Of a DNA stretch of 64,000 nt, positions 1 through 10,244 are shown piece by piece; position 1 is the stretch's first letter, and each line of letters starts with the position of its first letter. Both the position numbers and the translations under genes were made by a program. Below the pieces are notes generated by a model that was given only the letters and a program-made list of their open reading frames with translations, made no database searches and had not been told where the DNA came from. Origin of the DNA: Nitzschia sp. DOCU1. Lineage: Eukaryota > Bacillariophyta > Bacillariophyceae > Bacillariales > Bacillariaceae. Location: contig OX595989.1 in assembly GCA_951394045.1 (NCBI GenBank), forward strand, positions 1 through 64,000, written 5' to 3'.

Positions 1-241
1 GTGTGTGGCATGCGTGGCATGGACATTCGTGAGCCTGATTGGTCCTCTTTGCAACGAATGGCGTGCGAAACATCCATAACGAATTCCGTCGTCATGTTGT
101 CCCAATCGTGATTACATGATTTATTGCTTCGCGCAACCTCATATATCACAGATGCGAATCGAATCGAACGTCTAAACTAGGCGAATCAAAGCAAACGAAT
201 CCTTCCCAAACGGATTCAATCGGTTTCAATCGGTGCGCCGC

Positions 242-480
242 ACCGATTGAAATACTTTTCGCACCGATTGAAACTGATTCAATCGGATTATTTTCAAGCC
301 ACTCAATTTAACGAGTGCTAGAACGGATTACGAGGTTTAGCCACACCTACCAGATAAGCGCGCGCATAGACAATGAAAAGTGCGGGCGAGCCCTATGTAT
401 TTCCACGCCAGTCAGCTTGTCACACATGTTCGGTAGTCCGTCGCCAATTGAGTCGAGTCAATCGTATCATACGGTCTGTT
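242..480. repeat. Dispersed repeat, copy C1
   Basis: This segment recurs nearly identically at 2901-3126. Shared landmarks are CACCGATTGAAAT followed by an AATCGGATTATTTTC block, then a block containing ACGAGTGCTAGAACGG and one containing AGATAAGCGCGCGC. Short ORFs in both copies translate to the same peptides, which reflects the duplication and is not evidence of coding. No terminal inverted repeat was recognised, so the class of element is unknown. Confidence 0.85.
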
Positions 481-1670
481 CCATCCAACACGACTCAATC
501 GTCAGTTGCAAGATTCCGCTCGGAGGGAGTTTTCTTTCTTCGGCCACATTTCACAACAGAACTCGGTTCGAAAAAGGAACAATTCCATCAGCCAAAGGAT
601 ACCATCTTGCTTTCGTTTTCATCTTTATAATTCTGTTGTTTCTTCGATCTCCCCCTTGACACCTCCCCGCCGCGTTTGTCGTGCCGCATCCTGTACAGGA
701 AGGACGCAACCGTTGTTCCCATCCTTCTTGGCGTTGATGCCCCTTGGAATCACACTATTCAATACATAGGCTATCACACCACAAGAGGAACTCGAATGGT
801 GTTTCTATTCGTTCCGAAAATCGATGGGCTTAGGAATCCTCATTGTTCTTTCGAAATACGGTAATGCTTTCCAGCCTTTCCTGCATGCAACATGATGATG
901 TTAATGATTGGTGGCATACAGAAAGTAAGTCTCGACTACAGCTGTCACTGCGTCACGTCATCCAAGGGAGTACAACAGAGTCACATCCCACCGGATGATG
1001 TTCCAAAACATCTTCGACCGGTATCCACCCACCACCAGAGGCAGGCGTATGAATCATTTGGGGGCAACTTAGGAAAGATTCTTGTGAGACAGAAACGCGG
1101 CGGCGCAGAGTAAGCTTCTGTTGCATGCCATTTTTTGATGCCAAGGGATTGTTTCGACAATTGAAAATTGTTCAAACATCGAAATGACGGCGAACTCTTT
1201 GGGTGGCAGTCGATCATTCTATCGACAATGATCAGGCGTCGCCACATCCACCCCGGGATTTGTAAGGTATTAGTAATAGAAGACCTTTTGTTCGAGTACG
1301 TAGTGTTCTTTCGCGCCTGGAGAGATCACAGAATACCTTCAGCCATACCAGGGTGGACGTGGGAAGCAAGACTTCTTCTCGCGTCTGGAGGGACGACAGG
1401 AAACCTCTATCCAAAGTGGGGCTGGGGAATGCCTTGTCGCGGCGTGGGGAGCAAGTCTTCGGAGTCTTGCCATCGCGGCTGTCCGCTTCGTCTTGTTTTG
1501 CTCCTGTATTCTACCATCGTTTCATTTAGATTCTTTGAATCGCAACTTTGTCAACTAGTATATCCTTGTAACAGCACTTATCTAAAATATACTGTAGCCT
1601 TCTGGAAAGCAAAAGGGCCAAAATTGATCCAAAGATCTCCTTCGTTTCGTCTAGGCCGGAATATGCAGCA
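481..1670. other. No recognisable gene (481-1670)
   Basis: Only short overlapping ORFs are present, the longest being 182 codons on the plus strand at 1168-1716. Their translations lack domain-like composition and compete with ORFs on the other strand. No RNA gene or clear repeat was seen. Confidence 0.4.
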
Positions 1671-1673
1671 AAA

Positions 1674-2244
1674 TCATGATCTCCTGGTATTGCCGTTGTC
1701 ATATTCTGATGCGTAATACTTCTCCAAGGCAAGCTGGGACCTTCGGCGTTGAGCTTCATTCGCCTTGGCTTCTAGATTCTTCACTTGCACGCTGACAGGA
1801 GGCTTGAATGTGAGAAGCCGCTCAATCTTGCGCCCTGTGCTTTCAAGCAGTTCTTCTGCCTTGGCGGCCTTTCCTAGGTTGTTCACGGTAGCCTTCCTTA
1901 GATTCTTAACTTTCACGTTTCTTCGAACTGATTCCGCAATTTGCTTTTGTGATACATCCCACTCTCGTCAAAGCATATCACGACGGATCTTACGGGCATT
2001 CTTCGCGGTTCAGCTCTGGTATCCGGTTCGGATGCAGGGAGACAAATGGAGTGGGGTGATTGACGACACGATAGTCATGGCTTGCGCCCCGATCAGCAGA
2101 CGTCTTGATCAATGCCTGTGTTATGGAAATCGCTCGCAAGAGATTAGAAGAAGCTTGTTCAAAGTGGCCTAGCATGATATGATCCACCCCGAGGTTATTG
2201 AAACGGACGAGATTTTCGACCTTGTCAGTAGGATGATCAATCAT
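1674..2244 (-). pseudogene. Degenerate TPR-like gene fragment
   Basis: Read on the minus strand, 2244-1990 gives a peptide with a tetratricopeptide-like core: NNLGVDHIMLGHFEQA followed by LLRAISIT. It then continues in another frame from about 2000 to 1674 as a basic, helical stretch containing KATVNNLGKAAKAEELL. The two parts are separated by a frameshift near 1995-2005 and an in-frame TGA near 1960, so no intact product can be made from this reading. The N-terminal part resembles the diatom TPR-like family represented intact at 44776-45867. Introns could explain part of the disruption, but no good splice pair was found. The assignment is inference from pattern. Confidence 0.4.
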
Positions 2245-2328
2245 GCTGGTTGTGCCGACCTGAAGACGTAAGAGTTATGTGTTTGGAGGGTGGGTGGATG
2301 ATGGGTGGGTATCTTTACCGCTCTATGG

Positions 2329-2895
2329 CGAGAATCAGTCGTGGACCGACGTTGAATCATCGATCCTACAAGTACTCTCAATCTTGGTATCTTGGCGGCA
2401 ACCATAGCGAGCATGAATGATACATTCATGCTCGGTTAAAGTGTATCGACAATTTGAACTTTATCATATCTGAGACATGTCTGTATTAAGGTATCCATGT
2501 GGCTCAATCGGGCTGGCTCGTATTGGCTTTCAACAAAAAACCTTGACAAAGGAAATTATTAGTGAAGATTCAATCGGTGAGGCGGACCGACCGCACCGAT
2601 TGAAATCCGTTTCGCACCGATTGAAATCCGTTTTGCACCGATTGAAATACGTTTGGCACCGATTGAAACCGATTGAGCCTGTTTCATTCGTTTTGGGTTC
2701 GCTTCGCAATCCGTATTGAGTTCGCAAACAATCGCTCTAACTGGAATGAGATTCCTTATATCTTTCATTTATTGCCTTTGGGTCAATTGAAAAAGAAATT
2801 CCTTAGAGTTACTTTGCATGTCATTCTGCGTCATTCGCACTCAATCATCATACGATATCGCGCGCAACGCATCCGACGGGAAAATACCCCACGCT
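2329..2895. repeat. Dispersed iteron-bearing repeat, copy A1
   Basis: This segment is colinear with 5649-6172. Both contain AGTCGTGGACCGA, CTTGGCGGCAACCATAGCGA, a 5'-GGCTGGCTCGTATTGGCTT block, then iterons and a common tail ending in GGGAAAATACCCCACGCTCC. At its right end this copy is fused directly to a C-type repeat (2901-3126), whereas copy B1 continues into different DNA. That mosaic structure suggests recombination between repeats. Confidence 0.85.
2594..2672. repeat. 21-bp iterons
   Basis: Three and a half tandem units have the core CACCGATTGAAATCCGTTT and a 21-bp period; units start at 2594, 2615, 2636 and 2657. Shorter arrays of the same word occur at 225-290, 2905-2945 and 5908-5955. 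Because 21 is a multiple of 3, every frame tends to stay open, producing repetitive ORFs that should not be read as genes. Confidence 0.9.
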
Positions 2896-2900
2896 CCCGC

Positions 2901-3126
2901 CCCGATTGAAATACTTTTCGCACCGATTGAAACTGATTCAATCGGATTATTTTCAAGCCACTCAATTTAACGAGTGCTAGAACGGATTACGAGGTTTAGC
3001 CACACCTACCAGATAAGCGCGCGCATAGACAATGAAAAGTGCGGGCGAGCCCTATGTATTTCCGCGCCAGTCAGCTTGTCACACATGTTCAGTGGTCCTT
3101 CGCCAATTGAGTCAATCGTATCATAC
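2901..3126. repeat. Dispersed repeat, copy C2
   Basis: This is a second copy of the 242-470 segment, with only a few substitutions, for example one base in the CCACGCCAGTCAG/CCGCGCCAGTCAG block. It abuts copy A1 directly on its left. After about 3126 the two copies diverge. Confidence 0.85.
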
Positions 3127-3775
3127 GCACGGTGCAAAACCTGGATATGCCACCGTAGAAACGCCTGTATGTAGGATTTATCTAAAAATATGTACGGCAA
3201 ACTCTAGTGACTCAATTTCCCTTCGTCGTGAACGTAGAAATGGTCTTTCTTTACTCAATAAAAGCACGAGACAATGGTGGCTTCGAAAGGCACTCATATC
3301 TCAAGAAGGAGTTGATTGTTCTAAACCCCAAGCTAACACAGTCTTCCTTAGACGTTTTGGAAGGTAGGGGCAGGCGGGGGTTCAGATTGCTCAATTTTAT
3401 CACCTTGAAAATGAGCTTTGGCCAAGCACTAGCTACCTTGCTCTTTTTGGCTCTAGAGCAACAGCCATATCTCCACGGGCGTGGCCCACATCTCCACTAG
3501 CAATACGTCAAACAACGCCAAATTCAATTTCGCGAATGATGATGCTACGTTATAGTCTCTAGTATGGATATTCGTAAAGATATCGACTGGCGAATGTCGC
3601 TGAAGCTTGCTACCTTGCAGGGTTTGCCTTACAACGACGGCCATATCTCTGCGTCCGTCGCTTGTCTTGCCACTAACAATACATCAATCAACGTCAAATG
3701 GAATTCTCTGAATGACAATACTACTTCACGGTCTCTATCATAAATAGCCGTAGAGATATCGACCCGCGACTGCAG

Positions 3776-4479
3776 GGGCGAGGGGTAAGTTCTTATGCCA
3801 TGCATGTAATGAATTTTTTAATTTGATGCGAAAGCAGAACCCAGTGTTTGGCTTTGATTCCTCAGTTGCCTCTAAGTATAAAAATATCAAGATGCATTAT
3901 ATATATTTATCGCATTCTTTCGTTCCGCATGGCGAAGAATCCTTTGCTTGCAAAATTCATAACGAAAGATTCCATCGTTTTAATTTATGCAGCTTCCGTT
4001 TGCTCTTATAAAAATCATAACGAGAGAATCTTTCGTTATATTTTTTTTATAACGAAAGATTCCATTTTTAACCTTGCACCAATGAATTAACGGGGCTTAG
4101 GATTCTAGATTCTCTTTGAATCAGTAAGGCGATTTGTGAGCGAAAGGGAACTTCCGATGGCGAAGGTGTCTTACAATCTGCAAGAAATAAGGAAACCTAA
4201 ATTCTGGCGATCTTTCGTTATGATGAAATTCATACCCAATCTTTCGTTATAAAACGAAAAATTATAACAGCATAACGAGAGAATCTTTCGTTATACTTTT
4301 TTCAAAACGAACGATTCTTCGACTGCCAAAGGTATGTCGCAGTCAGAACTAAAATATATGCCATACCCTGTTCTCGTAAAGACTCTATATAAAAACAATT
4401 AACACAAGGAACGCCTATGGAGAAGCAGAGCTTCGGTACGTTTCATGCCATGCATCCAGAGCGAACTTACCCCTCGCCC
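3776..4479. mobile_element. 704-bp TIR element (MITE-like) inside the satellite
   Basis: The ends are perfect 17-bp terminal inverted repeats: GGGCGAGGGGTAAGTTC at 3776-3792 and its reverse complement at 4463-4479. They are flanked by a 3-bp duplication, CAG, at 3773-3775 and 4480-4482. The element interrupts the satellite mid-unit. It holds no credible ORF, so it would depend on a transposase made elsewhere. G-rich ends with a CWG-type 3-bp target duplication fit non-autonomous PIF/Harbinger elements; the superfamily is inference. Internal palindromic motifs are described separately. Confidence 0.8.
3958..4318. repeat. Internal AACGAAAGATTC repeats of the TIR element
   Basis: The word AACGAAAGATTC and its reverse complement recur in both orientations near 3960, 4017, 4051, 4213, 4240, 4272 and 4304. 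In two places AACGAGAGAATCTTTCGTTA forms a near-perfect 20-bp palindrome. Such subterminal arrays can be transposase-binding sites; that role is inference. Confidence 0.7.
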
Positions 4480-5648
4480 CAGCAGAGTTTGGCTACCTCT
4501 CCCCTTTTTGAATCTGGAGCATCAACCATATCTCTCCGGGTTTTGCTCTTATTCCCACTAGCAATACGTCAAACAACGCCAAATTCAATTCCTCGAACAG
4601 TGAAGCTACGTTATAGTCTCTAGTATGGATATTCGTAAAGATATTGACTGGCGAATGTCGCTGAAGCTAGCTACCTTGCAGGGTTTGCCTTACAACGACG
4701 GCCATATCTCTACGTCCGTCGCTTTTCTTGCCACTAACAATACATCAATCAACGTCAAATTGAATTCTCTGAATGATGATGCCACTTCATAGTCTCTAGT
4801 ATGAATATTTGTAAAGATATCGGCTGGCGAGTGTCGCTGAAGTTTGGCTACCTTGAACAGGTTGGATCTACAGTGACGCTTATATCTCTGCGGTCACTGC
4901 TCAATTCTCCACTGACAATACGTCAATCTACGCCGCATTACATGTTACAAAAGGTGATGCTACTCTATAGTCGCTAGCATGGATAGTCGTAGAGATAGAG
5001 ACCCACAACTGTCCCTGAAGATAGCTCCCTTGCACGTTTTGGTCCCAGGACATCGGCTATATTTCTACAGGAACTGATCTAATTTCCACTGACAATACGT
5101 CAATCAACGCCAATTTCATTGTCTCGAACAATGATGCTACTTCATAGTCTCTAGTACGGATATTCATAAAGATATCGACTGGCGAGTGTCGCAAAAGTTA
5201 GCTACTTTGCGCGATTGGTTCTACAGCCACGGTCATATCTCTACGGCGATTGATCCTCTCGCCAATAGCAATACATCAAACAACGCTAAATTTAATGTCC
5301 TGAACGATGATGCTACGGCACACTCTCTAACATAAATAGCAGTAGAGTTATCGACCTTCGACTGGAGTTGAGTTTAGCAACCCTCCTCGTTTTGGCATTA
5401 CAGAGATGGCCATATCTTTTCAGGTATTGCTCTAATCCCCACTAGCAATACGTCAAGCAGCGTCAAATGGAATTCCGCAAACAATGATGTTACTGTACGG
5501 TAACTAGCATGGAAAGCCATAGAGCTATTGACCCGCAACTGTCGCTAGGGTCTAGCTATGATGCCTAGCAAAATTTCATGGCACGCCAAAAAGGGGGCGC
5601 GCATGGCGAGAGAGGGACTCCATGTTTTTCTCAGCTAATAATATAATG

Positions 5649-6172
5649 AGAATAAGTCGTGGACCGAGGGTTGAATCAATCCTACTCTCAATCTTGTATC
5701 TTGGCGGCAACCATAGCGAGCATGAATGATACATTCACATGCTCGAATAAAGTGTATCGACAATTTGAACTTTATCATATCTGAAAAATTTCTATTAAGG
5801 TATCGATATGGCTCAATCGGGCTGGCTCGTATTGGCTTTCAACAAAAAACCTCGACAAAGGAAATTATTCGTGAAGATTCAATCGGTGAGGCGGACCGAC
5901 CACACCGATTGAAATCCGTTTGGCACCGATTGAAACCGATTGAAACCGATTGAGCCTGATTCATTCGTTATGGGTTCGCTTCGCAATCCGTATCGTGTTC
6001 GCAAACAATCGCTTTAAATGGAATGAGATTCCTTATATCTTTCATTTATTGCCTTTGGGTCAATTGACGAAGAAATTACTTAAGGTTACTCTGCATGTCA
6101 TTCTGCGTCATTCGCACTCAATCATCATATGATATCGTGCGCAACGCATCGGACGGGAAAATACCCCACGCT
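5649..6172. repeat. Dispersed iteron-bearing repeat, copy B1
   Basis: This is a direct-orientation copy of 2329-2895 with small indels. It carries fewer iterons (5908-5955). Copies A1 and B1 bracket the satellite region, so the satellite and its TIR insertion sit between direct repeats 3.3 kb apart. Confidence 0.85.
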
Positions 6173-7620
6173 CCTGCAGGAGCTGCAGGACAACAAGGGG
6201 GCGGCGCCCCGCCTGGGACACCAACGAAAATACCGCATGTTGCTAATTTTGGCGATACGGAGCGACAGACAGATCTCACCGCGGTACGGCCAAGGGGAAA
6301 GGGGGCATGCAGGCGCGCAAGACGAATTTTCGAGTACCGCAACGGATACAGGAACCGTTTTGGTTGGTCAGATTGAATGTGTAACGACATCACTTACTTA
6401 AAGGAAATAATCAATTTACTATATGCCTTTTGAATTCAGCGAGCACGTCGGTCATTCAACGAATCGCCAGATCACCCCTTAAAGATGAAAGCCTGCCTGG
6501 CGACATGCCGGGGGGAATTGGCGGGAGTCGGGGGGAATTGGCGGGAAATTCCCGCCAATTCCCGCCGATTCCCCCCGACTCCCGCCAAAGAGTCATCGCC
6601 GCGCCTGCCAGGCAGCGTCGCGAGCGCGGCGAGACGGACGGTTTGCTTGGGTTTTGGTGCATTGCGATCAACTAAAGTTTCTCATCCATCACAAAAACCA
6701 TGGCGAGCAACAGCAACAACAAAAGGAGAAAGAAGGAGGACAATACCCGTAACTTCGGGGCCTCAGTCCCCATGGCAATCGATGCCACCACTGCCAACCC
6801 CGCGAAAAAGCGCAAATGCAGTACACTGCTTTGCACGTCGACTCCTTCGAATGATTGTAGTCCAAAATTATTAGTCTAATTAGTCATGTGTGACATCATG
6901 TGTGATGACGTAGCATGACGAATGTGTTGCGCACGGACGCGGACACTAGGCCGGTCTCGGACATCGTCGGACAAGGCCCTGCCATACCCCACAGAGACGC
7001 ATAAATAGTTTAGTCATATTAGTCCTACACGCTGGTAGTCTTAGTAGTCGTAGACGAACGGAGTCGTCCGCTAGACGGACGACGTACAGACGGCTAACGG
7101 ACACGGCCGCGAACAAACGGTGACGTCGTCTCTGATGGCGCACCGACGCAACGATCAAAGGAGTCGTAGCGTTACACATGGAAGCGCTCTGTAGTATATT
7201 GCATAGTGACATTCGACTAACCCATAGAGTCCCTTGCCAACGGCATGCCTACAATCTAAGTAGTAAATATTCATTGCCTAATAGAGGAGATGTAATTAGA
7301 GCAAGGAAATAATTCAGACCATGGGTGACGAGGAGTCGTAGCTAGCCAAGACTAGGGACGCCTAGTTAGAAGGCGACGATACGAGGAATCGACATATCCG
7401 AATGAATAGAATATATGCGCGTTATTTACGCGCGGGGAAAGACGTTGACAAAATGAACGATCGGTCGCAAATATTTGAAAGACGAAAATCTTTCGTCTTG
7501 TCAATCTTGTTGTTGGAAAGAATGCAAATAGATGTAACATAGGTCTCACAATTACTATTGTCTTCTACTTTTATTTCGTCACCCCCGGGATAGGGCACTG
7601 TTACAGCTAACCAAATTGTT
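6173..7620. other. No gene; contains a GC-rich hairpin
   Basis: Short ORFs here overlap on both strands and mostly translate the GC-rich inverted repeat at 6519-6587. No conserved protein motif was seen. The 3' part of this interval may be the remains of LTR-retroelement flanks, since a copia fragment begins at 7623, but no LTR pair was identified. Confidence 0.4.
6519..6587. repeat. GC-rich inverted repeat (hairpin)
   Basis: The left arm begins GGCGGGAGTCGGGGGGAAT and its near-perfect reverse complement ends the feature at 6587. The arms are about 28 nt with a loop of roughly 11 nt built from the same GGCGGGAATT word. It could extrude as a cruciform. A looser outer pair (GCCTGCCTGGCGAC and GCCTGCCAGGCAGCG) flanks it. 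Confidence 0.85.
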
Positions 7621-7622
7621 GA

Positions 7623-7815
7623 ATCCATCATGGAGTCTGTGGACGACGATGGTTACTCAATTGCTTTTGTTAAGGAGTTTGTCGACCACAGACGTGACGG
7701 TACGGCCCTGAAAACCGACGATGGTTTCATCGAACGCGCAGGACAGAAAATCCCAAAGCGCACTACAAAGGGCTGGGAAATTTGTGCTGAATTAAATGAC
7801 GGGAGCACAATTTGA
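7623..7815 (+). pseudogene. Ty1/copia polyprotein fragment (integrase-RT linker)
   Basis: The 61-codon open frame reads as the segment between integrase and reverse transcriptase of diatom Ty1/copia polyproteins. Visible landmarks are VKEFVDHRRDGTAL followed by a KRTTKGWEICAELNDGST end, matching the usual DHRxD...TTKGWxLxVxWKDGS pattern. It ends in a stop and neither the integrase core nor the RT is present. It directly abuts a gag-like fragment in a different frame, so this is a chimeric, dead remnant. Confidence 0.65.
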
Positions 7816-8261
7816 AGTCCAAGAAGGTCAAGATCAAGTTAGACCCAACCAATGAGGATTCGGACGAGTTCGAAACGCGTTGCTTCATCTTCGAACAAGG
7901 CGACGCCGAACGATGGGTCAAGTGGCGGATGCAGATGGACGAGTTGATTCGGGACGTCCCCTTGGACGATGGGGAGAAGAAAATCAAGTATGCGAAAGCG
8001 TTGTTGGCTGGAGAGGCAAGGCAAAGGTTCGCAGACATCGTTGCTAACCTACGTCACAACATTGACGAGTCGGACGAAGAAGAAGAAGAGACCCCGGATG
8101 ACACCTTTAACGAGGCGATGCAACGAATGGGGCAGTACTACTTCGGCACCGAACCATCTTGTGCCACTCAGCCACTCAGGACAGTGTTCGAAGATGGGCT
8201 TATCAAATATATAAGCAATGTGAACACGGACTACATTAGTTTTTATTTTCTAAAAACTTAA
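7812..8261 (+). pseudogene. Gag-like retroelement fragment
   Basis: The 149-codon frame contains a stretch typical of retrotransposon gag proteins: CFIFEQGDAERWVKWRMQMD, then KIKYAKALLAGEARQRFADI, then an acidic stretch of Asp and Glu. The pattern of a W-x-W-R core followed by A..LL.G.A...F is common in gag proteins of stramenopile retroelements. There is no zinc knuckle, protease or polymerase downstream. The last 25 residues look unrelated. The exact family is uncertain. Confidence 0.5.
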
Positions 8262-8329
8262 TCAGCCCCTTTATGCATGACTGGGAATATGTATGATTGT
8301 ACTGAACTAGTTTTTTCTCTGCACTGCAC

Positions 8330-8605
8330 ACGACCAGTGTACCTTACTACTGGAGAGCCACAAGCTACAAATGAAATTGTTGATATCTCCACCAATACTG
8401 GTCCATTTCCAGTAGTTCTTTCACCACTAGAACCTGTATGACAACACAAAGATGGCCTTTGAGGTGAAATAAATCCACAAAGCGTTCTAACTACCTTACT
8501 ACTGGACACCCACCAGCCACAATGGAAATTGTTCATATCTCCACCAATACTGGTCTGTTTTCAGTAGTTGTTTCACCCCCACAACCAGTATAACAAGCCA
8601 CACAG
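8330..8605. repeat. Tandem ~160-bp duplication
   Basis: A segment starting TACCTTACTACTGGA and including a TGGAAATTGTTNATATCTCC-like block and a CCAATACTGGTC block occurs at about 8340-8445 and again at 8495-8600 with scattered substitutions. No gene is evident between 8262 and 8855. Confidence 0.75.
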
Positions 8606-8855
8606 GGTGAGTGGTGTGGATCACGTGCACAATGCTTTGTTTGGAGATAGTGGTGGTCAAACTGTCCAATCAGTAATGGAAGCAAGGGAACATCATGCAG
8701 TATCTTGTTGGTGCGCTTCAATTTCTTCACCATAAACAATGTAACTACCTTTTTATGGTTTTTATAGCTTTCAGATAATGTAGAACAGTCAGCTATGGTG
8801 GGGTCCTTACTACTTGCAGGCTATGAGAATCCTCAAATCAGTATCTCAAGGGAAG

Positions 8856-10210
8856 CTGACAACTCTGTTGGGCTCATTTCTAAGAAGCAGCCGAACTAAC
8901 AGCACAACTAACTAGCTACCTAGCTAACTATCCACATATCCATCTATGAGGTGACAATACAAGAAGGCTGCATGAGTCAGCATGACATACTTGAGTCCTT
9001 ACTACAAGCAAGCTATGGGATGCATGAATTCAATATCTCAAGAAAAGCAGTAACTTTATGTGGCTCGTTTCTAAGAAGCAGGCGAACTACCTGTCTACCT
9101 AACTACTTATCCACATATCTATCTATGAAGTAACAAGACAAGGAGGCTGTATGAGTGAGCATGACAAGCTGGGGTGGCTCATATGAGCAACACGTATGAT
9201 CAGAGGTAGATTCATGAAGAGGTTGCGCATATGTAAGTATGAACAAATATGATGAGCTGAGGAAGGTTGTATGAACGAACATGATATCAATAGGAGACTA
9301 ATGCATAAAGAAGACTGATGACAAAGTATGATAATGTAGTGAAACCTCATCTTCTCCCATTCTTCTCATTTTACTTAAAATTCTATGTTTCCAACTCTGC
9401 TGTTTCCTAGTCCTATTCCTATTCCTATTTTCCCCACTATCCCTATTCCTATTCCTACTTTCCTTTTTCCTTTTTTCCTTTTCCCTTCTTCCTTTTCCCT
9501 TTTACCCATTACCAATTACCCTAACCCTAACCCTGACAACTCTGTTGGGCTCATTTCTAAGAAGCAGGCGAACTAACAGCACAACTAACTAGCTACCTAG
9601 CTAACTATCCACATATCCATCTATGAGGTGACAATACAAAAAGGCTGCATAAGTCAGCATGACATACTTGAGTCCTTACTACAAGCAAGCTATGAGATGC
9701 ATGAATTCAGTATCTCAAGAAAAGCTGTAACTTTGTGGGGCTCGTTTCTAAGAAGCAGGCGAACTACCAGCATAACTACCTGTCTACCTAACTACTTATC
9801 CACATATCTATCGATGAAGTAACAAGACAAAGAGGCTGTATGAGTGAGCATGACAAGCTGAGGTGGCTTATATGAGCAACAAGTATGATCAGAGGTAGAT
9901 TCATGAAGAGGTTGCGCATATGTAAGTATGAACAAATATGATGAGCTGAGGAAGGTTGTATGAACGAACATGATATCAATGGGAGATTAATGCATAAAGA
10001 AGACTGATGACAAAGTATGATAATGTAGTGAAACCTCATCTTCTCCCATTCTTCTCATTTTACTTAAAATTCTATGTTTCCAACTCTGCTGTTTCCTAGT
10101 CCTATTCCTATTCCTATTTTCCCCACTATCCCTATTCCTATTCCTACTTTCCTTTTTCCTTTTCCCTTCTTCCTTTCCCTTTTACCCATTACCAATTACC
10201 CTAACCCTAT
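8856..10210. repeat. Two tandem copies of a ~678-bp unit
   Basis: The unit starting CTGACAACTCTGTTGGGCTC occurs at 8856 and again at 9533. The two copies are nearly identical throughout, including a pyrimidine-rich CCTATT tract near each 3' end. The second copy ends at the telomere-like tract near 10207. ORFs in this region occur as matched pairs and are products of the duplication. Confidence 0.9.
9519..9534. repeat. Interstitial telomere-like tract
   Basis: CCCTAACCCTAACCCT lies exactly at the junction of the two 678-bp units. A shorter CCCTAACCCT remains at the end of the second unit (10199-10208). TTAGGG repeats are the diatom telomere type. Confidence 0.8.
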
Positions 10211-10244
10211 AAATTTGGGTGGTTTCAATCTAACAAATACTGCC

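Larger units (their letters stand above)
3426..5560. repeat. 176-178 bp tandem satellite, about 8 units
   Basis: The anchor word CCATATCTCT or a close variant occurs at 3465, 3641, 4526, 4702, 4880, 5057, 5233 and 5410. After removing a 704-bp insertion between the second and third units, the spacing is 176-183 bp. Each unit carries a TAGCTACCTT block, the anchor, CACTAGCAATACGTCAA and a block reading GATATCGACTGGCGA near its end. Units are visibly diverged from each other. There is no coding content. Confidence 0.9.

Noticed and set aside
1168..1716. 182-codon plus-strand ORF
   Set aside because: Composition rich in Arg, Trp and Ser with no motif; the overlapping minus-strand reading to 1674 looks more protein-like.
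2530..2768. Repetitive minus-strand ORFs with a recurring SIGAKRI peptide
   Set aside because: They are translations of the 21-bp iterons, which stay open in several frames because the period is a multiple of three.
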